From an uncultured Bacteroidales bacterium (GTDB lineage Bacteria; Bacteroidota; Bacteroidia; Bacteroidales; Paludibacteraceae): DNA of 64,000 nucleotides. The translations under genes were made by a program, and so were the position numbers. Below the pieces are notes generated by a model. The model saw only the letters and a list, made by a program, of their open reading frames with translations, was not told the DNA's origin and ran no database searches. The stretch spans positions 1 through 64,000 of the forward strand of contig CADCDS010000005.1 in NCBI GenBank assembly GCA_902800215.1, written 5' to 3'. Below are positions 22,988-32,309 of this stretch, piece by piece. Each line of letters opens with the position of its first letter. The stretch's first letter is position 1.

Positions 22988-24675
22988 TTAAGGTAGTTAT
23001 CTTTGAGAGAACAAGTACGGTTGAGTACCAGATGACCCGGTTTCGTATCGTCATCCACTACGAAATAGCCTTGTTTGAGCAATTGGAAGTGGTCGCCTTG
23101 TTGCGCTTTTGCCAAGGATGCTTCCACTTTTGCCGTTACCACCTTCAAACTGTCCGGATTAAGGAGATCACGGAAGTCCCCTTCCTCGGCACTTGGGTTC
23201 TCAACGGCAAACAGTCGGTCATACAGACGCACTTCTGCATCTACGGCAGACTTACACTCCACCCAGTTGATCGTTGCCTTGGTCTTCCTGTTACCGCCTT
23301 CGGTGCCGGACTTACTATCCGGATCGTAGGTAGCATAAACGGTTGTTAAATTGCCGTCGGCATCTTTCTCGCAACCAGTGGCCTGGATGATATAACTGCT
23401 CTTGAGACGTACTTCACGTCCCCCGGGGCTGAGACGATAGAACTTGTTATCTGCTTCTTCGAGGAAGTCGCCACGCTCGATCCACAGTTCTTTGCCGAAC
23501 CGGATCTCACGGGTGCCGAGTTCCTCGTGACCGTCGATGTTCTCCGCAACGAGTGTTTCGCCTTCGCCTTCATAGTTGGTGATGATGAGTTTGACGGGAT
23601 CGAAGATACCGCACACGCGTGGCGCGGTCTCTTTGAGGTCCTCGCGGATGGTATGTTCCAGCAGACCCTGATCAATCATACCTTCCACTTTCGTGTAACC
23701 GATACGATCCATGAAGTCACGGATGGATTTGGGGGTGTAACCGCGACGACGCAGACCGCAAACAGTCGGCATTCGGGGATCATCCCATCCGGCTACCAAC
23801 CCTTCTTTCACCAACTGCAACATCTTACGCTTGGACATGACGGTATAGGTGATATTGAGTCGATTGAACTCACGCTGCTTCGGACGATAGTCCGGTCCGT
23901 AAGGACTCAAGCCGCAGAAGTTGGGACCGCTGAACTGATCGATGAAATAGTCATAGAGCGGACGGTGCACCTCAAACTCGAGCGTACAGATAGAGTGGGT
24001 CACACCCTCGAAATAATCGCTTTGACCATGCGCGAAGTCGTACATCGGGTACACTTTCCATTTGGTACCGGTACGGTGATGCGGGTGGGAAGTGATGATA
24101 CGATACATGATCGGATCGCGGAAATGCATGTTCGGATTCGCCATGTCTATCTTGGCACGGAGCACCATTTTTCCTTCCTCTATCTCACCACGCTGCATCG
24201 CTTCAAAGAGACGCAGGTTCTCTTCAATCGGACGGTCGCGATACGGCGATGCTACACCCGGTTCAGTAGGTGTACCTTTCTGCTCGGCTATTTGCTCTGC
24301 CGTTTGCTCATCGACATAGGCTTTGCCCTGTTTGATGAACATGATAGCGAGGTCATAGAGTTGTTGGAAATAGTCGGAGGCATAGAAGATCTTGCCCCAT
24401 TTGAAACCTAACCACGCAATGTCGCGCTCTATCGTTTCCACGTATTCGGTGTCCTCTTTGGCCGGGTTCGTGTCGTCGAAACGCAGGTTACAAACGCCGT
24501 TATATTTCTCAGCGATACCGAAGTCCATGCAGATGGCCTTGACGTGACCGATATGCAGGTATCCGTTCGGCTCCGGCGGGAAACGAGTCTGAATACGACC
24601 GTTATTCACTCCCTCTGCGAGGTCTTTTTCTACAATCTGCTCAATAAAATTGAGACTTTTTTCCTCTTGTTCCAT
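22984..24675 (-). CDS. glnS: Glutamine--tRNA ligase
   Basis: This 563-residue class I synthetase has FPPEPNGYLHIGH (HIGH at 41-44), LRFDDTNPAKED, the GlnRS-specific EGVTHSICTLEFEVHRPLYD, and the KMSKS loop VMSKRKM. The C-terminal beta-barrel anticodon-binding domains are complete (RLSPGGREVRLKSSYII). It charges tRNA-Gln directly, so the host need not use the transamidation route for Gln. It lies 5 bp downstream of lpxA. Confidence 0.97.
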   Translation of the reverse strand: MEQEEKSLNFIEQIVEKDLAEGVNNGRIQTRFPPEPNGYLHIGHVKAICMDFGIAEKYNGVCNLRFDDTNPAKEDTEYVETIERDIAWLGFKWGKIFYASDYFQQLYDLAIMFIKQGKAYVDEQTAEQIAEQKGTPTEPGVASPYRDRPIEENLRLFEAMQRGEIEEGKMVLRAKIDMANPNMHFRDPIMYRIITSHPHHRTGTKWKVYPMYDFAHGQSDYFEGVTHSICTLEFEVHRPLYDYFIDQFSGPNFCGLSPYGPDYRPKQREFNRLNITYTVMSKRKMLQLVKEGLVAGWDDPRMPTVCGLRRRGYTPKSIRDFMDRIGYTKVEGMIDQGLLEHTIREDLKETAPRVCGIFDPVKLIITNYEGEGETLVAENIDGHEELGTREIRFGKELWIERGDFLEEADNKFYRLSPGGREVRLKSSYIIQATGCEKDADGNLTTVYATYDPDSKSGTEGGNRKTKATINWVECKSAVDAEVRLYDRLFAVENPSAEEGDFRDLLNPDSLKVVTAKVEASLAKAQQGDHFQLLKQGYFVVDDDTKPGHLVLNRTCSLKDNYLK

Positions 24676-24680
24676 ATATA

Positions 24681-25397
24681 TTATGCTTTTACTATTCCTC
24701 TTGTTGATGCTTTGACAAACGTCAAGATCCGATCTCTTTCTTCACTTTGCGGCATAGTTGCTTCGATATGCTCCAAGGCCTGTGTGGTGTTCAAACCGTT
24801 TTGGTTGAGGATGCGGTACACTTCCTGGATGGTATGGATCTGTTCCGGTGTAAATCCTCTGCGATTCAAGCCTACGGAGTTGATGCCGCAGAAGGCGATC
24901 GGATCCCGTGCTGCGATGATGTAGGGCGGAATATCTTTGTTGATCTTCGAACCGCCTTGAATCATCACATGACTGCCGATGCGGGTAAACTGATGCACCA
25001 GTGTACCTCCACCGACGATGGCAAAATCGTCTATCTCCACTTCACCGGCCAACTGGGTGACATTGGACATGATGATGTTATTGCCTAACACGCAGTCATG
25101 CGCCACGTGGCAGTAGGCCATGATGAGGTTATTGTTTCCGACCACAGTTTTTCCCTTGCTGGCGGTACCACGGTGGATAGTGACAAACTCACGGAGCACG
25201 CAGTTGTCTCCGATAATAGTCCACGTCTCTTCCCCTTTGAACTTCAGATCTTGCGGTACACAACCGATCACGGCGTGAGGGAAGATATGACAGTTATCAC
25301 CGATGATCACGTTATCATCGATATACGCAAAGGCATCGATCGTCACGTTCTTGCCGATCTGCGCTTTGGGACTGATATATGCTAATTCACTTATCAT
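24681..25397 (-). CDS. lpxA: UDP-N-acetylglucosamine acyltransferase
   Basis: This 238-residue protein is made of left-handed beta-helix hexapeptide repeats (IGKNVTIDAFAYIDDNVIIG...), with the catalytic His in YCHVAHDCVLGNN and the substrate motif GLNRRGF. It catalyses the first acylation step of lipid A synthesis. At 238 residues it is slightly short of the about 255-262 usual for LpxA; the C-terminal helical part is trimmed. It is coupled to lpxC by a 4-bp overlap. Confidence 0.95.
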   Translation of the reverse strand: MISELAYISPKAQIGKNVTIDAFAYIDDNVIIGDNCHIFPHAVIGCVPQDLKFKGEETWTIIGDNCVLREFVTIHRGTASKGKTVVGNNNLIMAYCHVAHDCVLGNNIIMSNVTQLAGEVEIDDFAIVGGGTLVHQFTRIGSHVMIQGGSKINKDIPPYIIAARDPIAFCGINSVGLNRRGFTPEQIHTIQEVYRILNQNGLNTTQALEHIEATMPQSEERDRILTFVKASTRGIVKA

Positions 25398-26296
25398 TCT
25401 GAAATTACCTGATTTCTAAGTTTTCTAACGCATTGTGTATTGAACGTATGTCCGGGTTTGTACGCAATGATTTTTCCTTGCAGACGCATACCTAAGAGCG
25501 ACAGGTCACCGATGACGTCTAACAACTTATGCCGTGCCGGTTCATTGGGATAGTTCAGCGGAGAGAGGTATCCGAGTTTGGTAGCATCCAAGTGCGGCTG
25601 TCCCATCTTATCGCAGAAATAATCCATACCGCTTTGCGACAGTTCCGTCTCATAGATCACCAAAGCATTCTTCAGGTCACCGCCTTTGATGAGTCCTACC
25701 CGTAACAGCGGTTCTATCTCACGCACGAAACAAAACGTACGTGCGGCGGCAATGTCCGTCGGGTAGTCCGACAGGTTCTTGAGTGTAGCGTGCTGTTCCC
25801 GTAACAGATTTGACTGAAAGGCAATCGTCACATCCACCTCATAATGGTCACAGGGTTCAATTCGCATCCGGTGACCGTGTTCGGAGATATACTCGATTGG
25901 TTCTGTGACCACATACACTTGTTGCTCTGCTTCTTGTTCTTCGATCCCCACTTTCTGAATCGCTTCGATGAACAGACGGGCACTGCCGTCCAAGATCGGC
26001 ATCTCGGGTGCATCCACATCGATGATGCAGTTATCCACTCCCATGGCATAGAGCGCGCTGAGTGCATGTTCGACGGTGGATATCTTCCATTTACCTCGTT
26101 CCAACACTGTTCCCCTTTCCGTTCCCGACACGTAGTCGGCTAAGGCCTGATGGCAAGGTTGCCCCGGCAGATCGACGCGTCTGAGACAGACACCGGTATT
26201 CTCCGGTGCCGGATGGAAGGTAGCCGTCACGTGCAGACCGGTATGCAGACCGACGGACTGCAAGGTAAAACTATCTTTTATCGTTTTTTGTTTCAT
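25394..26296 (-). CDS. lpxC: UDP-3-O-acyl-N-acetylglucosamine deacetylase, without FabZ domain
   Basis: This 300-residue zinc deacetylase has SVEHALSALYAMGVDN (His77), the E/D-rich AARTFCFVREIEPL, and the C-terminal zinc/catalytic motif HKLLDVIGDLSLLG. It performs the committed step of lipid A synthesis. In most Bacteroidetes I know, LpxC is fused to FabZ (about 460 aa). Here the frame stops at 300 residues, right after the LpxC domain, and overlaps lpxA by 4 bp, so there is no room for FabZ. No fabZ gene is seen in this window. Confidence 0.95.
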   Translation of the reverse strand: MKQKTIKDSFTLQSVGLHTGLHVTATFHPAPENTGVCLRRVDLPGQPCHQALADYVSGTERGTVLERGKWKISTVEHALSALYAMGVDNCIIDVDAPEMPILDGSARLFIEAIQKVGIEEQEAEQQVYVVTEPIEYISEHGHRMRIEPCDHYEVDVTIAFQSNLLREQHATLKNLSDYPTDIAAARTFCFVREIEPLLRVGLIKGGDLKNALVIYETELSQSGMDYFCDKMGQPHLDATKLGYLSPLNYPNEPARHKLLDVIGDLSLLGMRLQGKIIAYKPGHTFNTQCVRKLRNQVISE

Positions 26297-27300
26297 TTTC
26301 CACTTTGTTTAAACCGCACGACGGCACGTCTCCAGGTGGCGGCATCAATGGCGGGATAGCCCATGTACACACCCGGTTTTCGCACATTACCCGGTACACC
26401 GCTCTGGGCGCCGAACATGCAGTTATCCGCTATCTCGATGTGTCCGGCTACGCCTACCTGGCCTGCCAGCACACAATGTTTGCCTATCTTCGTACTTCCG
26501 GCGATGCCTACTTGTGCGCAGCAGAAAGTGCCTTCACCGATCTCCACGTTATGGGCGATCTGCACCAAGTTATCGATCTTGGCATTCTTGCGAATGATCG
26601 TACTTCCCATCATCGCCCGGTCCACCGTCGTGTTGGCTCCTATCTCCACATCATCCTCAATGATCACATTACCGATCTGCGGGATTTTTTGGTTGACTCC
26701 CTGTGGGTCTGGTTCAAAACCGAAACCGTCTGAACCTACGACTACTCCGGCATGAAGGATACAGTCTTTCCCGACCACGCAATGTGCATACACGCGCACG
26801 CCTGCGTACAAGACGGTATGGTCACCTATCGTGACGTTATCACCGATATACACATTCGGATAGATCTGCACACCGGCACCTAAGCGCACGTTCTTACCGA
26901 TATACGCAAAGGCACCTACATAGGCATCCGCCGGAACTTGTACCCCTTCGGATATACAGCACGGTTGTTCGATTCCTTGTTTCGGAGGATTCATTGCCTT
27001 GCTCACGAGGGATAACAACTGTCCCATCGCAGCTCGAGCGTTATCGACCAGGATAACAGCCCCTCCGGCTTTTCCTTCTCCTTCCGGGAAGGTGACCTTC
27101 CCTTCCACCACACTACGGGTGATCAAGATCACACCGGCTTTGGAGGTGGTTAAGTAAGGCAAGTATTTCTCATCGGTGATAAACGAGAGATGATGCGCCT
27201 GCGCCTGCTCTATCGGTGCTACATCACGCACCATCGCGTTGGCATTGCCGTACAACGCACCGCCTAATAAACCCGCTATCTGTTGTGCACTAAATTCCAT
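26293..27300 (-). CDS. lpxD: UDP-3-O-acylglucosamine N-acyltransferase
   Basis: This 335-residue protein has the N-terminal LpxD uridine-binding domain (HHLSFITDEKYLPYLTTSKAGVIL). A hexapeptide-repeat beta-helix follows, with VGSDGFGFEPD and the catalytic-region NLVQIAHNVEIG. It adds the N-linked acyl chain in lipid A synthesis. It overlaps lpxC by 4 bp and the upstream HD gene by 11 bp, so HD-lpxD-lpxC-lpxA is one translationally coupled unit. Confidence 0.96.
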   Translation of the reverse strand: MEFSAQQIAGLLGGALYGNANAMVRDVAPIEQAQAHHLSFITDEKYLPYLTTSKAGVILITRSVVEGKVTFPEGEGKAGGAVILVDNARAAMGQLLSLVSKAMNPPKQGIEQPCCISEGVQVPADAYVGAFAYIGKNVRLGAGVQIYPNVYIGDNVTIGDHTVLYAGVRVYAHCVVGKDCILHAGVVVGSDGFGFEPDPQGVNQKIPQIGNVIIEDDVEIGANTTVDRAMMGSTIIRKNAKIDNLVQIAHNVEIGEGTFCCAQVGIAGSTKIGKHCVLAGQVGVAGHIEIADNCMFGAQSGVPGNVRKPGVYMGYPAIDAATWRRAVVRFKQSGK

Positions 27301-28558
27301 TTCTATATTTAAACAAATATCGCTTAATCGGTTTTCTGGTCAATGACGCCAAGTCCAATATCTCACTGGCCTCAGCGATGTCGCGCACCGTACCGTCGTT
27401 GTACAGGATACCGATGCTGTCGGCTTTCTCGGAGTAGGTGTTACTGGTAGAAACATGCTCCGACCACATGTATGTTGCATCTTGTTGGGAGATACCCAAA
27501 GCCTTTGCATACTCCCTGTTCAGTTCTTGTTTCCGGGTTTCCGTCAACGGTGCTTCAATTAATTGTCCTCTAAACAACTGACGGTTGATGAAACTGCGAC
27601 TTAACAAACTCAGCACTTTGTCTTCACCGGCGATCCAGGCTTTGATAGCACAGAGCACGTCGTTATCATCCAGCAGCGCATACTGCTCCAAGGCCTCCGT
27701 ATGGGTGCCGAACATGTCAAACGTTACCGGCTGGTAGAGGAAATAATGCAACGCAGGTGAGCAGAATAAATCTTTTCCTCCTCTTGCCAGTTCTTTGGCA
27801 CGGCTGAGTATCTTAATCAGATGTTGTTCGGCAGCCACACTGGTCTTATGCAGATAGACCTGCCAATACATCAGGCGACGGGCAACGAGGAACTTCTCCA
27901 CACTGTAGATACCTTTGACTTGCACGACCAGTTTATCGTCCTTCACATCCAGCATCTTGAGTAAGCGCTCACTGGCGATACGACCTTCCTGCACCCCCGT
28001 GAAGAAACTATCCCGGCACAGATAATCCATGCGGTCCACATCCAGTTGGCTGGATATCAACTGATGGAGGAAATGCTTCGGGTACTCGTTCTTGAATATG
28101 GCGATCGCCATGTCTAATGGCTTGTCGGTCATCCCGTAACCCGTAACCCGTAACCCGTAACCTCTCAAATCCTCATTAATACGCTCCATCATAAGGAGCG
28201 ATATATCTTCATGCGTCACGCCGTCCACCAGGGTATGTTCCAGCACATGGGAGAACGGTCCGTGACCGATGTCGTGCAGCAGGATGGCTATCATCGCACT
28301 TGTCTCCTCCTGCTCCGTGATAGCCACCCCTTTTAACCGCAACGACATAATCGCTTCCTGCATCAGGTGCATCGCACCGATCGAGTGACCGAACCGACTA
28401 TGCATTGCACCCGGGTACACCAGATAGGATAAACCTAACTGGCGGATCCGGTTCAAACGCTGCACATAAGGATGCTGCAGCACGTCGAAGATCAGATCAT
28501 TCGGGATGGATAAAAACCCGAATACAGGATCGTTAATGATTTTTCGTTTATTTAGCAC
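27290..28558 (-). CDS. HD-domain phosphohydrolase (dGTPase-like)
   Basis: This 422-residue protein has RLNRIRQLGLSYLVYPGAMHSRFGHSIGAMHL and ILLHDIGHGPFSHVLEH, with the H...HD...D metal-binding pattern of the SamHD1/dGTPase-like HD family. It sits directly before lpxD, as in other Bacteroidales. The substrate is unproven. A perfect heptad repeat (28133-28165) encodes an insertion RGYGLRVTGYGMTD in the loop after INEDL. Confidence 0.92.
   Translation of the reverse strand: MLNKRKIINDPVFGFLSIPNDLIFDVLQHPYVQRLNRIRQLGLSYLVYPGAMHSRFGHSIGAMHLMQEAIMSLRLKGVAITEQEETSAMIAILLHDIGHGPFSHVLEHTLVDGVTHEDISLLMMERINEDLRGYGLRVTGYGMTDKPLDMAIAIFKNEYPKHFLHQLISSQLDVDRMDYLCRDSFFTGVQEGRIASERLLKMLDVKDDKLVVQVKGIYSVEKFLVARRLMYWQVYLHKTSVAAEQHLIKILSRAKELARGGKDLFCSPALHYFLYQPVTFDMFGTHTEALEQYALLDDNDVLCAIKAWIAGEDKVLSLLSRSFINRQLFRGQLIEAPLTETRKQELNREYAKALGISQQDATYMWSEHVSTSNTYSEKADSIGILYNDGTVRDIAEASEILDLASLTRKPIKRYLFKYRNGI
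28133..28165. repeat. Heptad direct repeat (CCCGTAA, 4 perfect units) inside the HD gene
   Basis: Four perfect CCCGTAA units (28133-28160) plus a partial fifth. On the coding strand the unit reads TTACGGG and gives the loop GYGLRVTGYG. Confidence 0.96.
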
Positions 28559-29042
28559 GTAATACTTTATCTATACTTGTCAAACGATAGGACATGTTTA
28601 CATACAACTTGCATAAGCCGAACTGCAGCAGGCTCACTAACAGGATCACTACACCGTAGATGATCGCGCCAACACCCATTCCTTCGCTATGGTAGCCTCC
28701 ATAGTACGAGTACGAATTATATTCGGACAAGCTGACAATACCCAGGATCACCAAAACGATGGATCCTAAGATACCTAATACGAGGAAGATCGTAGCGACC
28801 ACGGATACCATGTTCTCGGAACCGGAATACTTCGCTTCTTCCAACACTTTCTTCTCCTCCGCAACAGGAGCAGGAGCAGGAGCCGGTGCAGGAGCGGCGG
28901 CTTTAACTGCAGATTGAACGGCTACGTTGATAGCCTCTAACATCTCTTCCTTGCTAAAGGACGGAGCTTTGGGAGCGGCGGCTTTTTTCGGAGCGGCTTT
29001 TTTCGGAGCGGCTTTCTTCGGAGTCTCTTGTGTTTCTGCCAT
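28548..29042 (-). CDS. Membrane protein with Lys/Ala/Pro-rich N-terminus
   Basis: This 164-residue protein has three KKAAPKKAA-type repeats at the N-terminus, a PAPAPAPAP segment around residue 55, and two hydrophobic helices (about 82-108 and 125-148) separated by a Tyr/Gly/Ser-rich loop. This suggests a small inner-membrane protein with a cytoplasmic basic tail. I do not recognise the family. It is coupled to the HD gene by an 11-bp overlap. Confidence 0.75.
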   Translation of the reverse strand: MAETQETPKKAAPKKAAPKKAAAPKAPSFSKEEMLEAINVAVQSAVKAAAPAPAPAPAPVAEEKKVLEEAKYSGSENMVSVVATIFLVLGILGSIVLVILGIVSLSEYNSYSYYGGYHSEGMGVGAIIYGVVILLVSLLQFGLCKLYVNMSYRLTSIDKVLRAK

Positions 29043-29076
29043 AATCAGATACCCTGGTTCGTGTCGGGCACAACTG

Positions 29077-29601
29077 TTAATGAATACTCTGTTCTTGACT
29101 TTGACGTCGTTGATATTTGTCGATTTCTAATTGTGTATGCTTCATCCGGTGTTCCAGTTCAGCAATGTCCGACATCACGATCTTCAGATGATGCGCCCGT
29201 TCCAGCAATTCCAGGGCCTTGGCGTTCTTCGCATCGATCGCATACTCCTCAATTCGTTTCCCGTTCCGGTAGATCAGCAAGTCCCCTCCGTCATCACGCA
29301 CCATGATCCGGATACCCGTGTTGTCCTTAAGCGTATAAAAACCATGATCCTGGTATTTCGGATCCTTGGGTTCGTATTTGAACAAGGCGATCAAGGAATC
29401 GGCCACCGGCATCAAGGCCTCGTGCTGGGACTGAAAATAAGCCAAAGTGCGCTGCTGGTCCACCAGACCTACCGAATCCCGTTCATGCTTCTCGGCACGG
29501 TACCGGTCCAACTTACTCTCACCCCCGCAACTCACCATCATCGACAGGCATATCATGCCTGCCAATACCATCGTCATATACCGTCCTATTCTCTTTCGCA
29601 T
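29077..29601 (-). CDS. Hypothetical lipoprotein, 174 aa
   Basis: It has a lipoprotein signal (VLAGMICLSMMVSC, lipidated Cys about 25), a middle beta-rich part (GFYTLKDNTGIRIMVRDDGGDLLIYRNGKRIEEY) and a C-terminal coiled-coil-like helix rich in Lys, Glu and Gln. I do not recognise the family. It is the first gene of the lipid A-containing operon and has a clear promoter at 29626-29656. It may act at the cell envelope. Confidence 0.75.
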   Translation of the reverse strand: MRKRIGRYMTMVLAGMICLSMMVSCGGESKLDRYRAEKHERDSVGLVDQQRTLAYFQSQHEALMPVADSLIALFKYEPKDPKYQDHGFYTLKDNTGIRIMVRDDGGDLLIYRNGKRIEEYAIDAKNAKALELLERAHHLKIVMSDIAELEHRMKHTQLEIDKYQRRQSQEQSIH

Positions 29602-29625
29602 AGCGCTGCAATCCTAAATTCGCTG

Positions 29626-29656
29626 CAAAATTACAAAAAAATATTGATATACGCAA
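29626..29656 (-). promoter_or_regulatory. Promoter of the lipoprotein-lpx-glnS-phoH operon
   Basis: On the minus strand, -33 TTG (29656-29654, context TTGCGTATATC), a 20-nt spacer, -7 TAATTTTG (29633-29626), then CAGCG. I see no other promoter of this form before phoH. Confidence 0.87.
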
Positions 29657-29662
29657 ATAAAT

Positions 29663-30973
29663 TCAGGAAATTCGTAAGAATCCGATACCGAAACGCTCTA
29701 CGGCGGCACGTTCCAGATCTTCTCTTACCGACGGATCGGCAATGCTGATCAGTGCCTTGGCGCGTTCTGCCAAAGGCAGGTTTCGGAGATAGACGATACC
29801 ATGTTCCGTAGCGATATACTGCGCCTGGAAACGGGTGGTGACCACACCTGCACCGGGTGCCAGATGGGCGACGATCTTGGACTGACCTTTACTGGTCATC
29901 GAAGGAAGGGCGATGAAACACTTACCGCCTTCGGATAAGGCACCGCCGTACATGAAGTCATGTTGCCCGCCTACTCCGGAGATAATAGTGTCCCCTATCG
30001 AATCGGCACATATCTGACCCGTCAGATCCACTTCGACGGCAGAGTTAATCGCCATCACTTTAGGGTTCTGCCGAATGATCTGCGGATCATTGGTCCATGC
30101 CACATCTCGGATGACAAAATCCCGGTTTCCGTCCACATAGTCATACAGATGTCTGGAGCCCAAGATGAGGCTGCCTACGGATTTGCCGGGTAGCACTTTC
30201 TTAAGACTGTTATCGATCACACCGCTTTCGATCAAGGGCAGCACACCGTCTGTGATGGCCTCGGTATGCAGACCCAGATGCTGATGGTTTCTAAGGGCAT
30301 TAATGACGGCATTCGGGATACCGCCTACTCCGATCTGGAGGGTAGCCCCGTCGGGTATCTGGGAGGCTACATAGTTTCCAATCTTCGTTTCTATCTCATT
30401 GGGCACCGGTGTCGGTACTTCGACTAAGGGCACGTCACCGCGGCACATGGCCGTGATCTTGGATATATGAATGACAGGATCCCCGAAGGTACGGGGCATG
30501 TATTTGTTCACTTGTGCGATCACGACGCGTGAACACTCGGCACCGGAGAAAGCGATGTCGGCGGAGACGCCGAAGGAACAGTATCCCTCTTCATCGGGTT
30601 CACTGACGTTAAGGAAGGTCACATCGACGGGCACTTGACCGCTTCGGAAGAGGAACGGCACTTCGCCCAAGAAAGCCGGAATGGTGTCCGCCACGCCTTC
30701 CCGCATGGCTTTGCGCAGGGTGTTAGGCACAAAGATCGACAAGGCTCGGAACGAATCCATCAGTTCTTTCTTCGCATACGGAGCATCTTCCGGTAAGATA
30801 CCGAAACCGGAGATCAGTTTGACGTCGCGCAACTCAGCGGCACGTTCTACGAGTGCGTTGATGAGCACCGTCGGGATACTGGTACTGCCTTGTATGACAA
30901 TGGTGTCGCCGCTGCGCACGTGGCTCACGGCCTCTAAGGGACTAACGTATTTGGGGCAATTCTGTGGGGTCAT
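29663..30973 (-). CDS. Acyl-CoA:carboxylate CoA-transferase (acetyl-CoA hydrolase/transferase family)
   Basis: This 436-residue protein (start MTPQNCPKYV at 30973; the frame runs further upstream but without family similarity) has GDTIVIQGSTSIP, the CoA-binding QIGVGGIPNAVINAL, and HTEAITDG. Its Glu238 aligns with the catalytic glutamate of the 4-hydroxybutyrate/butyryl CoA-transferase branch. It swaps CoA between an acyl-CoA and a free acid. As the last gene of the ior operon it likely takes CoA from the aryl- or branched acyl-CoA made by IorAB, saving the energy of the thioester. It overlaps the aminotransferase by 32 bp. Confidence 0.9.
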   Translation of the reverse strand: MTPQNCPKYVSPLEAVSHVRSGDTIVIQGSTSIPTVLINALVERAAELRDVKLISGFGILPEDAPYAKKELMDSFRALSIFVPNTLRKAMREGVADTIPAFLGEVPFLFRSGQVPVDVTFLNVSEPDEEGYCSFGVSADIAFSGAECSRVVIAQVNKYMPRTFGDPVIHISKITAMCRGDVPLVEVPTPVPNEIETKIGNYVASQIPDGATLQIGVGGIPNAVINALRNHQHLGLHTEAITDGVLPLIESGVIDNSLKKVLPGKSVGSLILGSRHLYDYVDGNRDFVIRDVAWTNDPQIIRQNPKVMAINSAVEVDLTGQICADSIGDTIISGVGGQHDFMYGGALSEGGKCFIALPSMTSKGQSKIVAHLAPGAGVVTTRFQAQYIATEHGIVYLRNLPLAERAKALISIADPSVREDLERAAVERFGIGFLRIS

Positions 30974-32309
30974 AAGGGTCGTATTGAGAATAGTCTTCGT
31001 TAAACTTACGCAAACGTTCTTCCAACTGCTCGTACTGGTCTTCGCGAATAGAGGAAGCACAGCCGCGCATACCTTCCCTGCAGGCACCGGTACTCTCGAG
31101 CGAGATGGCGGATACACCGTAGTAGATCAGTTTGTTCACTAACTTAGCGCCTGACCAGTCTTTATATCCGAAGGTGAAGAAGAATCCGTCACCTACGGCC
31201 TGGCCGTCGGCATCTTTGTCATAGACAATATGGAAACCGTTGCGCTGCATGATCTCTTTGATCTTATGGGCACGCCGAGCGTACTCCCGGGTGTTCTCCA
31301 CGTAGCGTAACTTACCTTCGCAAGCCGCTTGGAGCATGGCCGCCATACCGTGTTGTACGGAGTGGGTGACACCGCTGGACAAGGCGTAAAGGAAGGTGTA
31401 CGCAAAACTCTGCAATAACTCGCCGTTGTTATGGAGTCGTTTGCCTAAGGCCGGATAGACGCGTTTTGCCAGTACCGGATCGATGGCAACGAAAGCGGCA
31501 CGCTGACCGGCATAGCTGAAGATCTTCGAACAGGAGATGAGTTGGATACAGTTATGCGTGTACCGACCTACAGACGGTTGATACGGTTCACTGTACGGGT
31601 TTCCTCGATCGGGATCCCGGAAGTCCATATTCAGGTACGCCAGATCTTCCAGCACGATGGCATCGTATTGAGTAGCTAACTCACCGATGATCTGTAACTC
31701 TTCTTCGGTCAGGCATGACCAGGTCGGGTTATTGGGGTTACTGTACAGGATGCCGGCGATGCGACCGCTTTGGAGGTGTTTCTCCAACTCCTCACGCAGT
31801 TTGGCACCCCGGTATTCGGCGATGTCAAACGCATCGACACGGCTTCCGATCACGGCGCATTGCATCTTCTGCACCGGGAAACAGGGATCCAGGAAGAGGA
31901 TGGTGTCTTTTCCTTCCTGCAGTTGGATCACCATCATGTTGAGTGCAAAAGCGGCTTGCATGGAGCCGACGGTAGGCAGGATGCACTCCGGCGGTCGTTG
32001 CAGGTTGATGAATGCTCTTACGAACTCCGAGCCCCATTTCTTCACTTCGGGGATACCGATGATATTGGGATAATGAGCGGCACAGCCGTTGAGTAAGGCT
32101 TTATGCTCCGCCTCAATACCGATCTCCGAAGCCGGTAAACCGGGTTCACCCAGCGCCATGTTGACATACTCGACTCCGGTCGCCTGTTCGATGTTCTTGA
32201 CGACACCGGCTAACTGACGGATACTGGCATTGCCTAACTCATGGAAGTTACGCAGGCCAAATTGACGGCATATGCTGTCAACGATATGTTTATCTAACGG
32301 AAAATGCAT
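30942..32309 (-). CDS. PLP-dependent aminotransferase, class I/II
   Basis: This 455-residue fold-type I aminotransferase has NPNNPTWSCL, DLAYLNMDF, and the PLP-lysine motif SCSKIFSYAGQR. Its neighbours (indolepyruvate:ferredoxin oxidoreductase and a CoA-transferase) suggest it converts aromatic or other amino acids to 2-oxo acids. The exact substrate cannot be read from the sequence. It overlaps iorB by 20 bp. Confidence 0.92.
   Translation of the reverse strand: MHFPLDKHIVDSICRQFGLRNFHELGNASIRQLAGVVKNIEQATGVEYVNMALGEPGLPASEIGIEAEHKALLNGCAAHYPNIIGIPEVKKWGSEFVRAFINLQRPPECILPTVGSMQAAFALNMMVIQLQEGKDTILFLDPCFPVQKMQCAVIGSRVDAFDIAEYRGAKLREELEKHLQSGRIAGILYSNPNNPTWSCLTEEELQIIGELATQYDAIVLEDLAYLNMDFRDPDRGNPYSEPYQPSVGRYTHNCIQLISCSKIFSYAGQRAAFVAIDPVLAKRVYPALGKRLHNNGELLQSFAYTFLYALSSGVTHSVQHGMAAMLQAACEGKLRYVENTREYARRAHKIKEIMQRNGFHIVYDKDADGQAVGDGFFFTFGYKDWSGAKLVNKLIYYGVSAISLESTGACREGMRGCASSIREDQYEQLEERLRKFNEDYSQYDPYDPTELPQIR

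Noticed and set aside
28840..29030. Ala/Pro/Lys codon repeats in the 164-aa membrane protein
   Set aside because: They are codon-level low-complexity repeats (PAPAPA, KKAAP) of period 6 or 15, typical of flexible tails, and not of the 7-nt class.
30974..31117. Longer N-terminus of the CoA-transferase
   Set aside because: The extension overlaps the aminotransferase coding region and has no family similarity; MTPQNCP at 30973 also puts the catalytic glutamate at the expected position 238.
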